A DNA stretch of 64,000 nucleotides from contig NZ_FQWZ01000003.1 of NCBI RefSeq assembly GCF_900129825.1, positions 240,353 through 304,352 of the forward strand. The letters are read 5' to 3'. Every line of letters begins with the position of its first letter. Position 1 is the stretch's first letter. The notes beneath the pieces are model-generated. The model saw nothing but the letters and a program-made list of their open reading frames with translations, ran no database searches and had not been told where the DNA came from. Origin of the DNA: Hydrocarboniphaga daqingensis. Lineage in GTDB: Bacteria; Pseudomonadota; Gammaproteobacteria; Nevskiales; Nevskiaceae. The position numbers were made by a program, and so were the translations under genes. Shown in pieces: positions 12,742 through 21,526 of the stretch.

Positions 12742-13161
12742 TCAGGCTTGCTGCGAGAGAATCGGAGGTCGGAACGTGGCCTTGCCGCGGGTCTGCGCAC
12801 TCAGTTGCGCCGGTTCGGCGCCGAGCAGCGGCGGCAAGTGGTGATGAAGCCGCAGCGCGCCATGCGCCGGCATCGCCAGCGAGGCCATCGCGCAGCTGAG
12901 CATGTCAGGGCAGGCGGCGTTGCAGCACGAGGCCTTGGCCGACATGACCGGTGCGGCGATCGCGGCCGGCGGCGACTTGGCCGCGGCCTGCATCCGCTGG
13001 CAGTGATCCATCGGCATGGCCGCTGCCGCTGCCGCTGCCACCACCGCATTGGCGGGCGTCGAGCGCTCGATGCCGCGGCCGCTGGCGGCCGCACTGACGC
13101 CTTGTGCAAACAGCACCAGGGCCAGCAACAGGTTCAGCAGCGGTCGGACGGATCGGTTCAC
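12742..13161 (-). CDS. Small Cys/His/Met-rich exported protein, CopL-like
   Basis: About 139 residues from GTG 13161: a hydrophobic export segment (PLLNLLLALVLFAQGVSAAA), then a region with MPMDHCQRM, KASCCNAACPDMLSCAM, MPAHG and LHHH. Cys, His and Met clusters suggest periplasmic copper binding. Small proteins of this layout (CopL/DUF2946-like) often precede copper operons, where they affect regulation or metal handling. It lies 125 bases upstream of the channel gene on the same strand, so it is probably the first gene of the efflux operon. The start codon is uncertain and the family assignment rests on composition and context. Confidence 0.62.
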   Translation of the reverse strand: MNRSVRPLLNLLLALVLFAQGVSAAASGRGIERSTPANAVVAAAAAAAMPMDHCQRMQAAAKSPPAAIAAPVMSAKASCCNAACPDMLSCAMASLAMPAHGALRLHHHLPPLLGAEPAQLSAQTRGKATFRPPILSQQA

Positions 13162-13246
13162 CCGGACACGATAGGCCAGTGCCGGTCTTGCGTACAACAC
13201 ACGGCGCTTCGGCACTCGGTGAGAGCGCCGAAGCCCGGTGCGGCTC

Positions 13247-14308
13247 TTAGGGCGACCCGCCCAGCACCGCGCGAATCGCCTGCCACGGCACCAGCTTGAA
13301 GTTCTGCAGGTCCGGTGCGTTGTCGCCGTCCTGTGCAACGAACAGACCGTCCGGGAACTGCGGACCGAAGTCGCCGAGCATCAGCTCGATACCGTCGGTC
13401 TCGCGGGTGCCGTCGACGGCACCGTCGACGATCTGGAAACGGCCCACCGGCCGGCCGTCATCGAGCCGGTAGGCGACGTAGCTGCTGTCGCCCTGGCTCG
13501 ACGCGATCAGCCAGCCACCACGCTCGCCTTGCGGCGCCAGCGCCAGGCCTTCGACGTCGGCCACCAGGTTGCGATCATCGACGCGGGCAAACGCGACCGG
13601 GCGCGGGTCAGCGCCGGCATTGAGATCGATGCGCCAGATGCCGACATCTTCCTCGCCGACATACAGCAAGCCGGTGCGATCATCGACGACGCAGCCTTCG
13701 GACTGGCTGCCGAGCTTGAAGCGACGGCCCGCTTTGGCTTGCGGCACGCGGCCGCTCAAGTCCAGCGCCAACTCGACGATGTTGCCGTCCTTGTCGACGA
13801 CAAACGCGAACAGCGCAGCGTCCGCTGCACGCCGATACAGGCAGCTGCCGTAAGCCTCGCCATTACCGACCGGCACCGTCGCCAGTGGGCGCAGCTCGCC
13901 GCTGGCCGGCGCGAGCAGGAACAGCGCTAACTGGGCCCGATCGATCTGACTGCGGTCGCTGGCGGCGACGATCACGGCCGGCTCACCGCCCAACTGCAGG
14001 TCGGCGCGCAAGTCCACGTTGTTCAAACGCGCTGCGGGTAAGAACTGGCGCTGGCGGCCATCAAGCTCATAGACGTGCAAGCCCGCCTTCTTGTCGGTGG
14101 CGACGATCAGCGAGCGCGCCGGGTCGGCAGCGTTGCGCCAGATCGCCGGGTCGTCCGCCGCATCGTTGCCGGTGGCCACCGGCGTCGTCTCAACCGTGGC
14201 GCGGACCTGACGCGTGCCGTCGATCGGCTGTCGCGGTGTCGTGGCGCAGGCTGTGGTCAGCAGTGCCAGCGCGGTCAGCGCCGGCATCGCGACCGGAGTG
14301 CGCCGCAT
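13247..14308 (-). CDS. Beta-propeller phytase (3-phytase)
   Basis: A 353-residue secreted or lipid-anchored phytase that releases phosphate from phytate using Ca2+. Family motifs are present: NDAADDPAIW (49-57), a central YGSCLYR, and SEGCVVDDRTGLLYVGEEDVGIWRID, which carries acidic Ca2+ ligands of the six-bladed propeller. The N-terminus is hydrophobic and ends in LLTTAC, a near-lipobox, so lipoprotein export is possible. ATG 14308 overlaps the receptor gene's TGA by one base (TGATG), showing translational coupling. Beta-propeller phytases are known to sit beside TonB-dependent receptors in environmental bacteria; here the receptor would import the phytate or the hydrolysis product. Confidence 0.9.
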   Translation of the reverse strand: MRRTPVAMPALTALALLTTACATTPRQPIDGTRQVRATVETTPVATGNDAADDPAIWRNAADPARSLIVATDKKAGLHVYELDGRQRQFLPAARLNNVDLRADLQLGGEPAVIVAASDRSQIDRAQLALFLLAPASGELRPLATVPVGNGEAYGSCLYRRAADAALFAFVVDKDGNIVELALDLSGRVPQAKAGRRFKLGSQSEGCVVDDRTGLLYVGEEDVGIWRIDLNAGADPRPVAFARVDDRNLVADVEGLALAPQGERGGWLIASSQGDSSYVAYRLDDGRPVGRFQIVDGAVDGTRETDGIELMLGDFGPQFPDGLFVAQDGDNAPDLQNFKLVPWQAIRAVLGGSP

Positions 14309-17163
14309 CAGATGCCACCCTCGGCGAACGTGAAGCGCAAGCCCAGCTTGGCCGTCCATGAGTATTCCTCAAACTGCGACAGGCGGTCTCCGCCGGCTTC
14401 GGTGCCGCGAAACACGGCGCGCAGCGGTTGATCGGCGAGGTTGATGCCTTCGGCAAACACCTGCAGCCGCGGCGTGATCCGGTAGCGCGCCGTCAGATCG
14501 TACTGCAGGTGGCTGAGCACCCAGCGATCGCCCTCGCCATCCTCGGTCACTTCGTCGAGATACTCGCTGCGACGCGCCGCCGCCAGACGCAGGCTCACTG
14601 GACCGCGCTCGTAGCCGAGCACCAGATTGCCGACATGACGCGACGTCGCCGGCAGCATGATCTCCCGACCGTTGTAGTCAGTCTGCGTGTCCGCATACGT
14701 GTAGTTGACGCCCACCAGCAGGCCGTTGAACGGCGCCGGCAGAAAGTCCATCGACTGCTGGTAGTTCAGCTCGACGCCGAGCAGCGTGGCGTGCGCGCCG
14801 TTGACGGGCAGTACCGCTTCGTCAACCGCAATACCGTTGAACGTCGTATCTTCGATGCGGGTCTGTAGGATCACATCGTCGATGCGCTTGGCGAAAGGCC
14901 CGACTTGAACAACCGCGTTGGGCGCGAAGTACCACTCGGCGCTGAGGTCGTAGTTCCATGCCGTGTACGGCTTCAGATCCGGATTGCCGAACTCGCCTTC
15001 GCGTCCGCCGTTGTCGGCTTCTTCGATCAGGAAGCGTGGTGCCAGATCGGCGATGTCGGGCCGCACCAGGCTCCGGTAGGCGGCCGCGCGCAGCACCAGA
15101 TCGTCACCGGCTTCGTAGCGCAGATTCAGGCTCGGCAGCACCGTGGTGTAGCTGCGCGAACGGCTGCGCGGCGTGACGAACACCGTGTCTTCGTCCAACT
15201 GCACGCCGTCGCGCGTGCCGCCTTCTTCAACCAGATCGACCTGCTGTCCACGGATGTCGTTGTCGGTGCGCTCGACGCGAACGCCACCGATGATGCGCCA
15301 GGGGCGTGCATCGTAACGGCCCATCACATAGCCGGCCGTGATGTCTTCGGACACGTCGTAGTCGGCCGCATTGGATTCGAGCGCCGTATCAGCCGTGCTC
15401 AGCTCCAGCGTGTCGCGGTTGGCATTGAAGAACTGCCGCGCGGCCGCGGCTGATACCGTCGGATTGATCAGGCCCGGCGCGTAGGGTACGCCGGTGCTGA
15501 AGCCGGCCAGCGTGGGCCGGTCGCCGCTGCTGACGTCGTCGTAGACGTCGAGTTGCAAGTCGTACTGCTTGTCGCGCTGGCGATATTTGCCGCCGAACTT
15601 GATCTCGGCCGTGCCACGCTCCAGCGAGAATGCGCGCGCGATGTCGACGCGCAGCGCCTGCTCTTCATCGGTGCTGCGGCCGTTGGTCAGCTCGAACTTG
15701 TCGAACTCGTATTCGGCCGGATTGACGAACAACACTTGATCCGAAACCGCGAAGCGCGGACGCAGGCTCGCCGTACCGTCGACGGTCAACTGCAGTTCGC
15801 CCGGGTCTTCAAAAGACCGCTCGAAATTGGTGTCGAGACGGCCGGTTTCCTTTTCACTGGCACGCGACTGGCTCAGGGCATAGTCGAACGTCCACGCTTG
15901 GTGGTAGGTCTTGCCGCCTGCGACCAGCGAATGCACGTCCTGCGTCTCGGTGCGGTCCTTCATCTCGCGCTCGGCCTGGATCTCGCCGTCGTCCGACGCG
16001 AACGTGGCGCTTTGTGCGTCACCGACGCGCGGTGCTTCGTTGAAGCCCAGCACCAGTCGCGAACGCTCTTCCTGATCGCGGAACGAGCTGAGCAAGCCGC
16101 GCAGGTACAGCGCTGTGTCCTGGCTTGCCTGGTAGTCGAGCGTCAGCGAGCCGCTGATGCGACGGCGCTCGACATCGTAGTTGCGATAGTCCAGCTCCTC
16201 GGCGTAAGCAACATCGTCGTCGCTGATCGTCCAGTCCGACGCTTCGACGCCTTCGGAGCCAAAGCGACGGTCGTAGTACGAAACACCACCGGCGACACCC
16301 AGCTTGCCGTCAGCGTAGATATCCGAAAAGTTCAGCGATCCCTTCGGTGAATGACGCCCGGTCTGGTCGTTGTAGGCGCCTTCGACGGTGCCGCCGACGA
16401 ACGCACCGGTTCGATCGAATGCGCTGGCGGTCTTGATTTCCACCGAGCCGCCGAGCGTGTCGCCGTCCATGTCCGGCGTCAGCGTCTTTTTGACCTCGAT
16501 CGACTCGATCTGATCCGACGAGATCGTGTCCAGCGGCAGCGCGCGACTGTCGGATTCCGGTGACGGCACGCGTGCGCCGTTGACCGACACGGCATTGAGC
16601 CGCGGGTCGAGACCACGCAATACGATGAAGCGTCCTTCGCCTTGGTCGTTCTGCACCGACAGGCCCGGCACGCGCCGCAGTGACTCGGCGACGTTCTGAT
16701 CCGGAAACTGACCGATCGCATCACGCGTCAGCACGCTTTCGACGCCGTCGGCCGCGCGCTGCCGTGACAGCGCGCTGGCTTGGTTGGCGCGCTGGCCGAC
16801 GACCAGAATCGTCGCCATGTCGTCGCCATCGCGGCTGCTGCCGAGTTTGATGTCGAGCCGGGTGACGCCATCGGCGTCCACCGTCACCGGAAGTTCCACG
16901 GTGTCGGCACCGCTGTATCGCGCCTTCAGCGTGAAGCGCCCTGCTGGAATATCACTAAAGCGGAAGCTGCCGTCGGCGCCCGAGAGCGTACGCCGGCCCA
17001 GCGGCAGCAGTTCGATTTCCGCGCTCTGCAACGACTTGACGCCGCTGACGTCGCTGACCCGGCCGCTGAGTTCCGCCGCTTTGGCAGGCAATGCAAGACT
17101 GCCGCCCAGCAACAAGCCAGTGGCGATCGCCTTGTGGCGATGCCGGCGTGATTCGCGCTTCAT
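14308..17163 (-). CDS. TonB-dependent receptor coupled to phytase
   Basis: A 951-residue outer-membrane receptor. The signal peptide (1-30) is followed by a carboxypeptidase-regulatory-like fold (about 31-105: LSGRVSDVSGVKSLQSAEIELLPLGRRTL). The plug domain follows, with DAIGQFPDQNVAESLRRVPGLSVQNDQGEGRFIVLRGLDPRLNAVSVNGARV, then a large beta-barrel ending in an aromatic-rich C-terminus. FPDQNVAESLRR is typical of the TonB-TBDR family that imports plant-derived or complex substrates. Its stop overlaps the phytase start, so the pair is one transcript and the likely ligand is an inositol phosphate. Energy would come from TonB-ExbBD, not encoded here. Confidence 0.9.
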   Translation of the reverse strand: MKRESRRHRHKAIATGLLLGGSLALPAKAAELSGRVSDVSGVKSLQSAEIELLPLGRRTLSGADGSFRFSDIPAGRFTLKARYSGADTVELPVTVDADGVTRLDIKLGSSRDGDDMATILVVGQRANQASALSRQRAADGVESVLTRDAIGQFPDQNVAESLRRVPGLSVQNDQGEGRFIVLRGLDPRLNAVSVNGARVPSPESDSRALPLDTISSDQIESIEVKKTLTPDMDGDTLGGSVEIKTASAFDRTGAFVGGTVEGAYNDQTGRHSPKGSLNFSDIYADGKLGVAGGVSYYDRRFGSEGVEASDWTISDDDVAYAEELDYRNYDVERRRISGSLTLDYQASQDTALYLRGLLSSFRDQEERSRLVLGFNEAPRVGDAQSATFASDDGEIQAEREMKDRTETQDVHSLVAGGKTYHQAWTFDYALSQSRASEKETGRLDTNFERSFEDPGELQLTVDGTASLRPRFAVSDQVLFVNPAEYEFDKFELTNGRSTDEEQALRVDIARAFSLERGTAEIKFGGKYRQRDKQYDLQLDVYDDVSSGDRPTLAGFSTGVPYAPGLINPTVSAAAARQFFNANRDTLELSTADTALESNAADYDVSEDITAGYVMGRYDARPWRIIGGVRVERTDNDIRGQQVDLVEEGGTRDGVQLDEDTVFVTPRSRSRSYTTVLPSLNLRYEAGDDLVLRAAAYRSLVRPDIADLAPRFLIEEADNGGREGEFGNPDLKPYTAWNYDLSAEWYFAPNAVVQVGPFAKRIDDVILQTRIEDTTFNGIAVDEAVLPVNGAHATLLGVELNYQQSMDFLPAPFNGLLVGVNYTYADTQTDYNGREIMLPATSRHVGNLVLGYERGPVSLRLAAARRSEYLDEVTEDGEGDRWVLSHLQYDLTARYRITPRLQVFAEGINLADQPLRAVFRGTEAGGDRLSQFEEYSWTAKLGLRFTFAEGGI

Positions 17164-17292
17164 GATGATCCCCGTGATCTACTTTTTTTGATCGTTGGGA
17201 AAGTAGCGGCACGATGTTGCCGCTGCGTGAAGCATGGGTGACGGCTTGTACGCGATGTCGGCCGGCTCGCGCCGCCATGCGGTGCTGCAATC
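17164..17292. other. Gap upstream of receptor/phytase operon; weak Pho-box-like repeat
   Basis: No gene is seen. On the minus strand, at 17244-17226, CGTCAC and CTTCAC half-sites recur at an 11-base step, loosely resembling the direct repeat of a PHO box, about 65-80 bases before the receptor ATG. The match is weak and would need a motif score. A run of seven T lies at 17183-17189 on the plus strand. Confidence 0.25.
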
Positions 17293-17346
17293 AAAAAGCC
17301 CCTGGTGGCGACCGCTCCGCAAGGGATGCAGGTCGCCACCAGGGGC
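17293..17346 (-). terminator. Strong Rho-independent terminator for the DUF5666 gene
   Basis: Perfect 16-base arms lie at 17298-17313 and 17331-17346 with a 17-base loop. Five A on the plus strand immediately left (17293-17297) give a U-tract on minus-strand RNA. It lies 41 bases beyond the stop of the DUF5666 gene at 17387 and would also insulate the phytase operon. Confidence 0.88.
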
Positions 17347-17386
17347 CGACGAATCGCGTATGCGTCACGCCGTGCAGTGCGCGCTA

Positions 17387-18937
17387 TCAGCCGCCTTTGC
17401 CATCGCCACCCTTGTCGTCGTCGCTGTCATCGCCGCTGTCATCGTCACCATCATCACCGTTGTCGTCGTCGCCATCATCGCCGTCGTCATTGATTTCGAG
17501 TTCGACTTCGGTGGCCTTCAGCGTGGTGGGCGAATAGCTGCCCTTGGCCTTGACCTCGGCACCGGCCGTCAGCGCAGCGTAGAACTCGTCCTGCGTGATC
17601 ACGGCTTCGCCGCGCTGGTAGCGGGCGCTGCTGGCGTCGACCGCGACGCCGATGATGACCAGCTGCTCGGTGACGGCATCGAAGCTGGACACCGGGCCGC
17701 GCACTTCGCTGCGGGTTTCCGCATCGTCACGCTCGACGCGGGTGGCCAACACATCACTGCCCGCGATCACGAAGCCGATCTCGACGTAGTCACCCACGCT
17801 CAAGCCGGCAAACTGGAAGGTCTTGATCTTGTCGCGATCGTCTTCGTAGATCGTCGAGGTGTTGGTCTTGACCGTGGTGTTGAGCAGCTTGATCGTGCCG
17901 GCCGTGGCGTCGACCGCTTCGATCGTGCCGTAGATGCGGCCGTCGCGTCCGCCCCCGTTGCCGCCGTTGACCTTGAACTCGATCTTGCTGGCGACGACCG
18001 AGCCATCGGCCTGCACGGCGCCTTCTGCTTCCAGTCGCGCGCCGACGACGATGTCGGCTGCGGTGCCGCGCTCGTAGACGGTGCTGTTGCTGATCGTCAC
18101 GGTGACACCGTTGACGACGAAGCGGCTGCCATCAACGGAGGACACCAGACCTTCGACTTCGGCCTTGCCGTTGCGGCGGTCGTCACTGACATCGAAGCCC
18201 TTGCGGCTCTTGATGCGGCTGGCGCGCAACACGGCATCGGCGCCGACACTGCCGCGCACCTCGACCGACAGGCCGTCGGCCAGCGTCAGGCTCGACGGGT
18301 CGAGCGTGGCGTTGGCGTAGTCGACCGTGGTCGTGCCGATCGTGAAGCGCTTCTGCGCCGTATCGAGTGCGGCGACGCTACCGCGCAGACGGGCTTGCGA
18401 CGTGTTGTCTTCCTTTTCGACGTAGCTGGCTTCCAGCGTGCCATTGGACGCATTCGGATAGCCGCTGACCTCGACGAAGTTGCCGACGGCCAGTGCGTCG
18501 AGTCCGGTCAGGTTGCGGAAGATCGTGGCGTCGCTGACGACGACGGTGACACCCAGCGCAACGAAGCGCCGGTTGGCCAGATCGATGCTCTGCACCGGGC
18601 CCTTGATTTCGGAGCCGTAGACGACTTCGCTGGCGCTGCGGTTGCCGCGATCATCCAGTGTGCCGGCGATGGTCACGATCTGGCCGACCGACAAGTCGTC
18701 CTGGCCGCCGCTGGAGTCGTCGATCTTGAAGGCAGCACTCGACACATCGAAGCGCACGCCGTTGACGATCACGCTGCCGAAGCCGGTGATCGGGCCTGAC
18801 ATCACCACCGGCGTGGTCGTACCGCTCGGCGTCGTTGGCGTACTGCTGGAATCGCTGCCGCCACCGCCGCCGCACGCGGCGATGAAGGCACTGATGCTGG
18901 CGGCCGCCAGGCGGGCGCTTTTGCTGATCTGGATCAT
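17387..18937 (-). CDS. DUF5666 multi-repeat lipoprotein with Asp/Gly-rich tail
   Basis: A 516-residue exported lipoprotein. The signal peptide ends in AFIAAC followed by a Gly run and a Ser/Thr/Pro linker. Then come about six degenerate repeats of roughly 70 residues, each opening with a G-x-(I/V)-x-x-(F/I/V)-D/G turn (GPITGFG, GPVQSID, GSVAALD, GLVSSVD, GTIEAVD, GPVSSFD). These are small beta-barrel DUF5666 units. The last 35 or so residues are almost all Asp and Gly, a likely Ca2+-binding or polyanionic tail. ATG 18937 is chosen because the signal peptide begins there. It has an ECF-type promoter matching that of the nearby sigma gene. Molecular function is unknown. Confidence 0.82.
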   Translation of the reverse strand: MIQISKSARLAAASISAFIAACGGGGGSDSSSTPTTPSGTTTPVVMSGPITGFGSVIVNGVRFDVSSAAFKIDDSSGGQDDLSVGQIVTIAGTLDDRGNRSASEVVYGSEIKGPVQSIDLANRRFVALGVTVVVSDATIFRNLTGLDALAVGNFVEVSGYPNASNGTLEASYVEKEDNTSQARLRGSVAALDTAQKRFTIGTTTVDYANATLDPSSLTLADGLSVEVRGSVGADAVLRASRIKSRKGFDVSDDRRNGKAEVEGLVSSVDGSRFVVNGVTVTISNSTVYERGTAADIVVGARLEAEGAVQADGSVVASKIEFKVNGGNGGGRDGRIYGTIEAVDATAGTIKLLNTTVKTNTSTIYEDDRDKIKTFQFAGLSVGDYVEIGFVIAGSDVLATRVERDDAETRSEVRGPVSSFDAVTEQLVIIGVAVDASSARYQRGEAVITQDEFYAALTAGAEVKAKGSYSPTTLKATEVELEINDDGDDGDDDNGDDGDDDSGDDSDDDKGGDGKGG

Positions 18938-19007
18938 GGGGTTCTCGGTTGACTGCGCTGTTGCTGCCGGTGCAATCGACGTTCGATCAGCCCGGCTCCT
19001 ATCCCGA

Positions 19008-19033
19008 CAACGATCCATCCAGCGGTTTATTCC
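19008..19033 (-). promoter_or_regulatory. ECF-sigma-type promoter of the DUF5666 gene
   Basis: On the minus strand GGAATAA (19033-19027) is followed after exactly 14 bases by CGTTG (19012-19008). The same two blocks with the same spacing precede the ECF sigma gene at 21.47 kb, and a variant precedes the receptor at 22.95 kb. The expected start is near 19001, giving a leader of about 64 bases. Confidence 0.65.
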
Positions 19034-19153
19034 ACGCCCGGTACGATTTTCGAAAATAAATAAACTTTCAGCGCGGTCGCGGCGAGCCGCCCGCGGCTGC
19101 GTATGATCGGCGCCGCGTCATGACGACAAGACCAATAAAGCGATGGGGGTAGC

Positions 19154-20095
19154 GTGACAATCGACATCAAGCGTCTGCTGCGATGCGGCATTTGCGGCCT
19201 GGCCGCGTCCGGCAGCGCTGTCGGCACCGCGTCGGCTGCGACGGCGCTGCAGCTGACGGCCGGATCGGAGTATTCCAGTGGTCGTTATGGCGGCAGCACG
19301 CGCACCGACACGCTGGTCACGCCGATTACCGCGCGGCTGCGCTGGAATCACTGGTCGCTGCGCGCCTCGCTGCCGATCGTCAATCTCAGTGGTCCTGCCG
19401 ACGTCACGGTGCTGGTCGGCGATGACGGCGGCGGTGACAGTTCCAGCAGTGGTGAGGAGAGCAGCAACAGCGGCTCCGGCTCCAGCGGCAGTGGCAGCGG
19501 CAGTGATCCCGATGATGGCGATGACACCGCAGAAGAGATCGAAGAGGAGCTCGAAGACGAGGCCGAGGATATCGAGCGCTTCGACGCCAATCGCAACGTG
19601 ACCGGGATCGGCGACGCGAGCCTGGCGCTGACCTATTCGTTCAACGACATCGCTGGCAGTGCGTTCTACGTCGACGCCACCGGAAGGGTGAAGTTCGCCA
19701 CCGGCAGCGAGCGCAAGGGTCTGGGCGTCGGTGCCACCGACTACGCCGCCACCGGTGAGCTGGGCTGGGACTCGGGCCTTTATGGTGCTTATGTCGGAGG
19801 GGGCCGCCGATTTCTCGGTGACAACCAGTTGCTCGACCGCGTCGACGGTTGGCAGGCCGGTGGCGGGGCTTGGGTCAACGTGACGCCAGCGGTCGAATTG
19901 GGCGCCAATGTCCAGTGGCGCTCGGCTTCGGTACAAGGCGATACCCATCCGGCCTCGGCGGATGGCACGGTGACCGTGCGACTCAGCGATCGCTGGCGCG
20001 TGTCCATCGCCGGTGGCGCCGGCCTGTCGGACGGCAGTGCGGATTACTTCGGCGGCCTGACGCTGCTGTGGAACGTGGCCAGCACGCGGCGCTGA
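19154..20095 (+). CDS. Outer-membrane beta-barrel protein with Ser/Gly and acidic insert
   Basis: A 313-residue exported protein. GTG 19154 is preceded by GGGGG and starts a signal peptide ending near GTASA. The mature part has alternating strand patterns with aromatic girdles (TPITARLRWNHWSLRASLPIV; GLYGAYVGGGRRFLG; VELGANVQWRSASV) and a terminal beta-strand LLWNVASTRR, as in transporter-like barrels. Residues about 91-145 are a low-complexity insert of Ser, Gly, Asp and Glu, probably an extracellular loop. It is divergent from the DUF5666 gene, which has its own acidic tail. No family was recognised; a porin-like or structural role is possible. Confidence 0.68.
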   Translation: MTIDIKRLLRCGICGLAASGSAVGTASAATALQLTAGSEYSSGRYGGSTRTDTLVTPITARLRWNHWSLRASLPIVNLSGPADVTVLVGDDGGGDSSSSGEESSNSGSGSSGSGSGSDPDDGDDTAEEIEEELEDEAEDIERFDANRNVTGIGDASLALTYSFNDIAGSAFYVDATGRVKFATGSERKGLGVGATDYAATGELGWDSGLYGAYVGGGRRFLGDNQLLDRVDGWQAGGGAWVNVTPAVELGANVQWRSASVQGDTHPASADGTVTVRLSDRWRVSIAGGAGLSDGSADYFGGLTLLWNVASTRR

Positions 20096-20150
20096 GCTGA
20101 CGGCTTGTGTTGACCGCAGCGGCCGCTGCGGTGCGTCACGGTGCTGCCGA

Positions 20151-20870
20151 TCAGCGCCATTGCCGTTCGATCAGCTGGCGCTCCTGCTCGGGCGCCAGCG
20201 CGTCGCCGCCGCCCAGACGATTCATCGCCGAGTCCAGCGCCGCGCTCGCGCCGGCGGGCTGATAGCCGTCGCTGGCGCCGGCCTGCGGTGCCGTTGCGTC
20301 CCAGGCGACCACCTGCCAGCCCGTGTCGGTCGCGGCGCGGCAGGCCAGGCCTTCGCCGCCGGCTTGCGCGAACAGCCGGCAATGGCGGCCATCGGCTGCC
20401 GCGAAGCTCAACTCGATCCGTGTGGCCCCGGCCACGCCGCTGGGCTGCCGGTCGAGCGCGGCCTGCCAGCCGCTGTCGGCCTGTAGCCAGGGCGCGGTCG
20501 CTCCGGCATCACCGCTGTCGTGACGCGTCAGCAGCGCTTGACCGAGCACGATCGCGCCCAGTCCTGCCGCCATCGCCATCACGCTGGCGAGGCGCCGTCG
20601 CCGACGCAGCGCCGGACGCGGCATGGTCATGACCGGCGCTGGCGCGCGCCGTGCCGACGCAGTACCGCCCAGAATCAGCGCCGCGAGCGGATCGGCCTCG
20701 GCGCTACCCAGCGGCATCGCGGCGCGCAGTCGCGCATCGCTGTCGCTCAGTGCCTGCAGCCGCTCGCGTGCGGCGGCATCGCGCGCCAGTAGCGATTCCA
20801 GAGCAGCACGCGCGTCGGCGTCGAGCTCATCGTCCAGGTAGGCACTCAGCGTTTCGTCGGTCGGGTTCAT
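20151..20870 (-). CDS. Membrane anti-sigma factor
   Basis: About 239 residues from ATG 20870 (an alternative start lies at 20912). The cytosolic N-terminus MNPTDETLSAYLDDELDADAR is the standard start of anti-sigma domains, followed by helices that would clamp the sigma factor. One membrane segment (RRLASVMAMAAGLGAIVLGQALL) leads to a periplasmic C-terminal domain with two cysteines (RHCRLF, GLACRA). The HxxxCxxC zinc motif is absent. It lies directly downstream of the ECF sigma gene on the same strand, the usual sigma/anti-sigma order. The periplasmic Cys pair could sense redox state; this is speculation. Confidence 0.82.
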   Translation of the reverse strand: MNPTDETLSAYLDDELDADARAALESLLARDAAARERLQALSDSDARLRAAMPLGSAEADPLAALILGGTASARRAPAPVMTMPRPALRRRRRLASVMAMAAGLGAIVLGQALLTRHDSGDAGATAPWLQADSGWQAALDRQPSGVAGATRIELSFAAADGRHCRLFAQAGGEGLACRAATDTGWQVVAWDATAPQAGASDGYQPAGASAALDSAMNRLGGGDALAPEQERQLIERQWR

Positions 20871-20939
20871 CGGCTTGTCGTCATCCTGAAGTTCATCGTC
20901 GTCCAGTCGCAAAAGGCGGTCAGCGCCGGCGGTTGCGAA

Positions 20940-21443
20940 TCAACCGGCGCCGACGCCGACGGCGCGGCCGCCCAAGGCCTCGGCCATCCGGCTGCGCGCC
21001 CGTGCCAGCCGGCTCATCACCGTGCCGATCGGTACGCCGATGACGTCGGCGGCTTGCTGGTAGGACAGGCCGTCAAGCACCACCAGCGCCAGCACCGCAC
21101 GCTGCTCATCGGGCAATGCGCGCATCGCGCGCCGTGCCTCGTCGATCTGCAACTGCTGCAGCGTCACGTCGCGCCCGTCCTCACCGACGACCTGCTCCGC
21201 TTCGTCCAGCGGCTCGGCGCGGCGCCGATGGGCGCGCAATTCGTCGCGCCACAGGTTCTGCGCGATCTTGTACAGCCAGCTGTCCATCCGCGTGCCCGGC
21301 TGCCATTGGGCGGCGTACAGCAGCGCGCGCTCGACGCTGGCTTGCACCAGATCGTCGGCGTCCGCCGGCGAGCCGCACAGGGCCAGCGCAAACCGTCGCA
21401 ACCTCGGTAGCAGTTCTACCAGCTCACGCCTGAAATCCGGCAT
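20940..21443 (-). CDS. ECF RNA polymerase sigma factor
   Basis: A 167-residue sigma factor with region 2 (LPRLRRFALALCGSPADADDLVQASVERAL, then YKIAQNLWRDELRAHRRR) and region 4 (LPDEQRAVLALVVLDGLSYQQAADVIGVPIGTVMSRLARARSRM). It lacks regions 1 and 3, as ECF factors do. AAGGTGA precedes ATG 21443. The promoter on its own strand carries GGAATAA-N14-CGTTG, the same motif found before the DUF5666 lipoprotein, which suggests autoregulation and a small local regulon. It is divergent from the subtilisin-like protease. Confidence 0.92.
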   Translation of the reverse strand: MPDFRRELVELLPRLRRFALALCGSPADADDLVQASVERALLYAAQWQPGTRMDSWLYKIAQNLWRDELRAHRRRAEPLDEAEQVVGEDGRDVTLQQLQIDEARRAMRALPDEQRAVLALVVLDGLSYQQAADVIGVPIGTVMSRLARARSRMAEALGGRAVGVGAG

Positions 21444-21467
21444 CCGTCTTCACCTTCTTGCATTGCA

Positions 21468-21493
21468 CAACGAACCAGCGGCGGGATTATTCC
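21468..21493 (-). promoter_or_regulatory. ECF-sigma-type autoregulatory promoter
   Basis: On the minus strand GGAATAA (21493-21487) and CGTTG (21472-21468) are separated by 14 bases. The start would fall about 15-20 bases before the sigma ATG at 21443. The site also overlaps the upstream region of the divergent protease gene (ATG 21527). Confidence 0.65.
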
Positions 21494-21526
21494 CCTCGCG
21501 GTCCGGTTTATGTAGTGTCGGCGCCG

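Noticed and set aside
13196-13240. GCTTCGGC/GCCGAAGC hairpin after the phytase gene as terminator
   Set aside because: The stem is good but no U-tract follows on either strand; cannot be supported.
17234-18799. Plus-strand frame of 521 codons opposite the DUF5666 gene
   Set aside because: Composition typical of antisense GC-rich shadow; the minus strand has a signal peptide, repeats, terminator and promoter motif.
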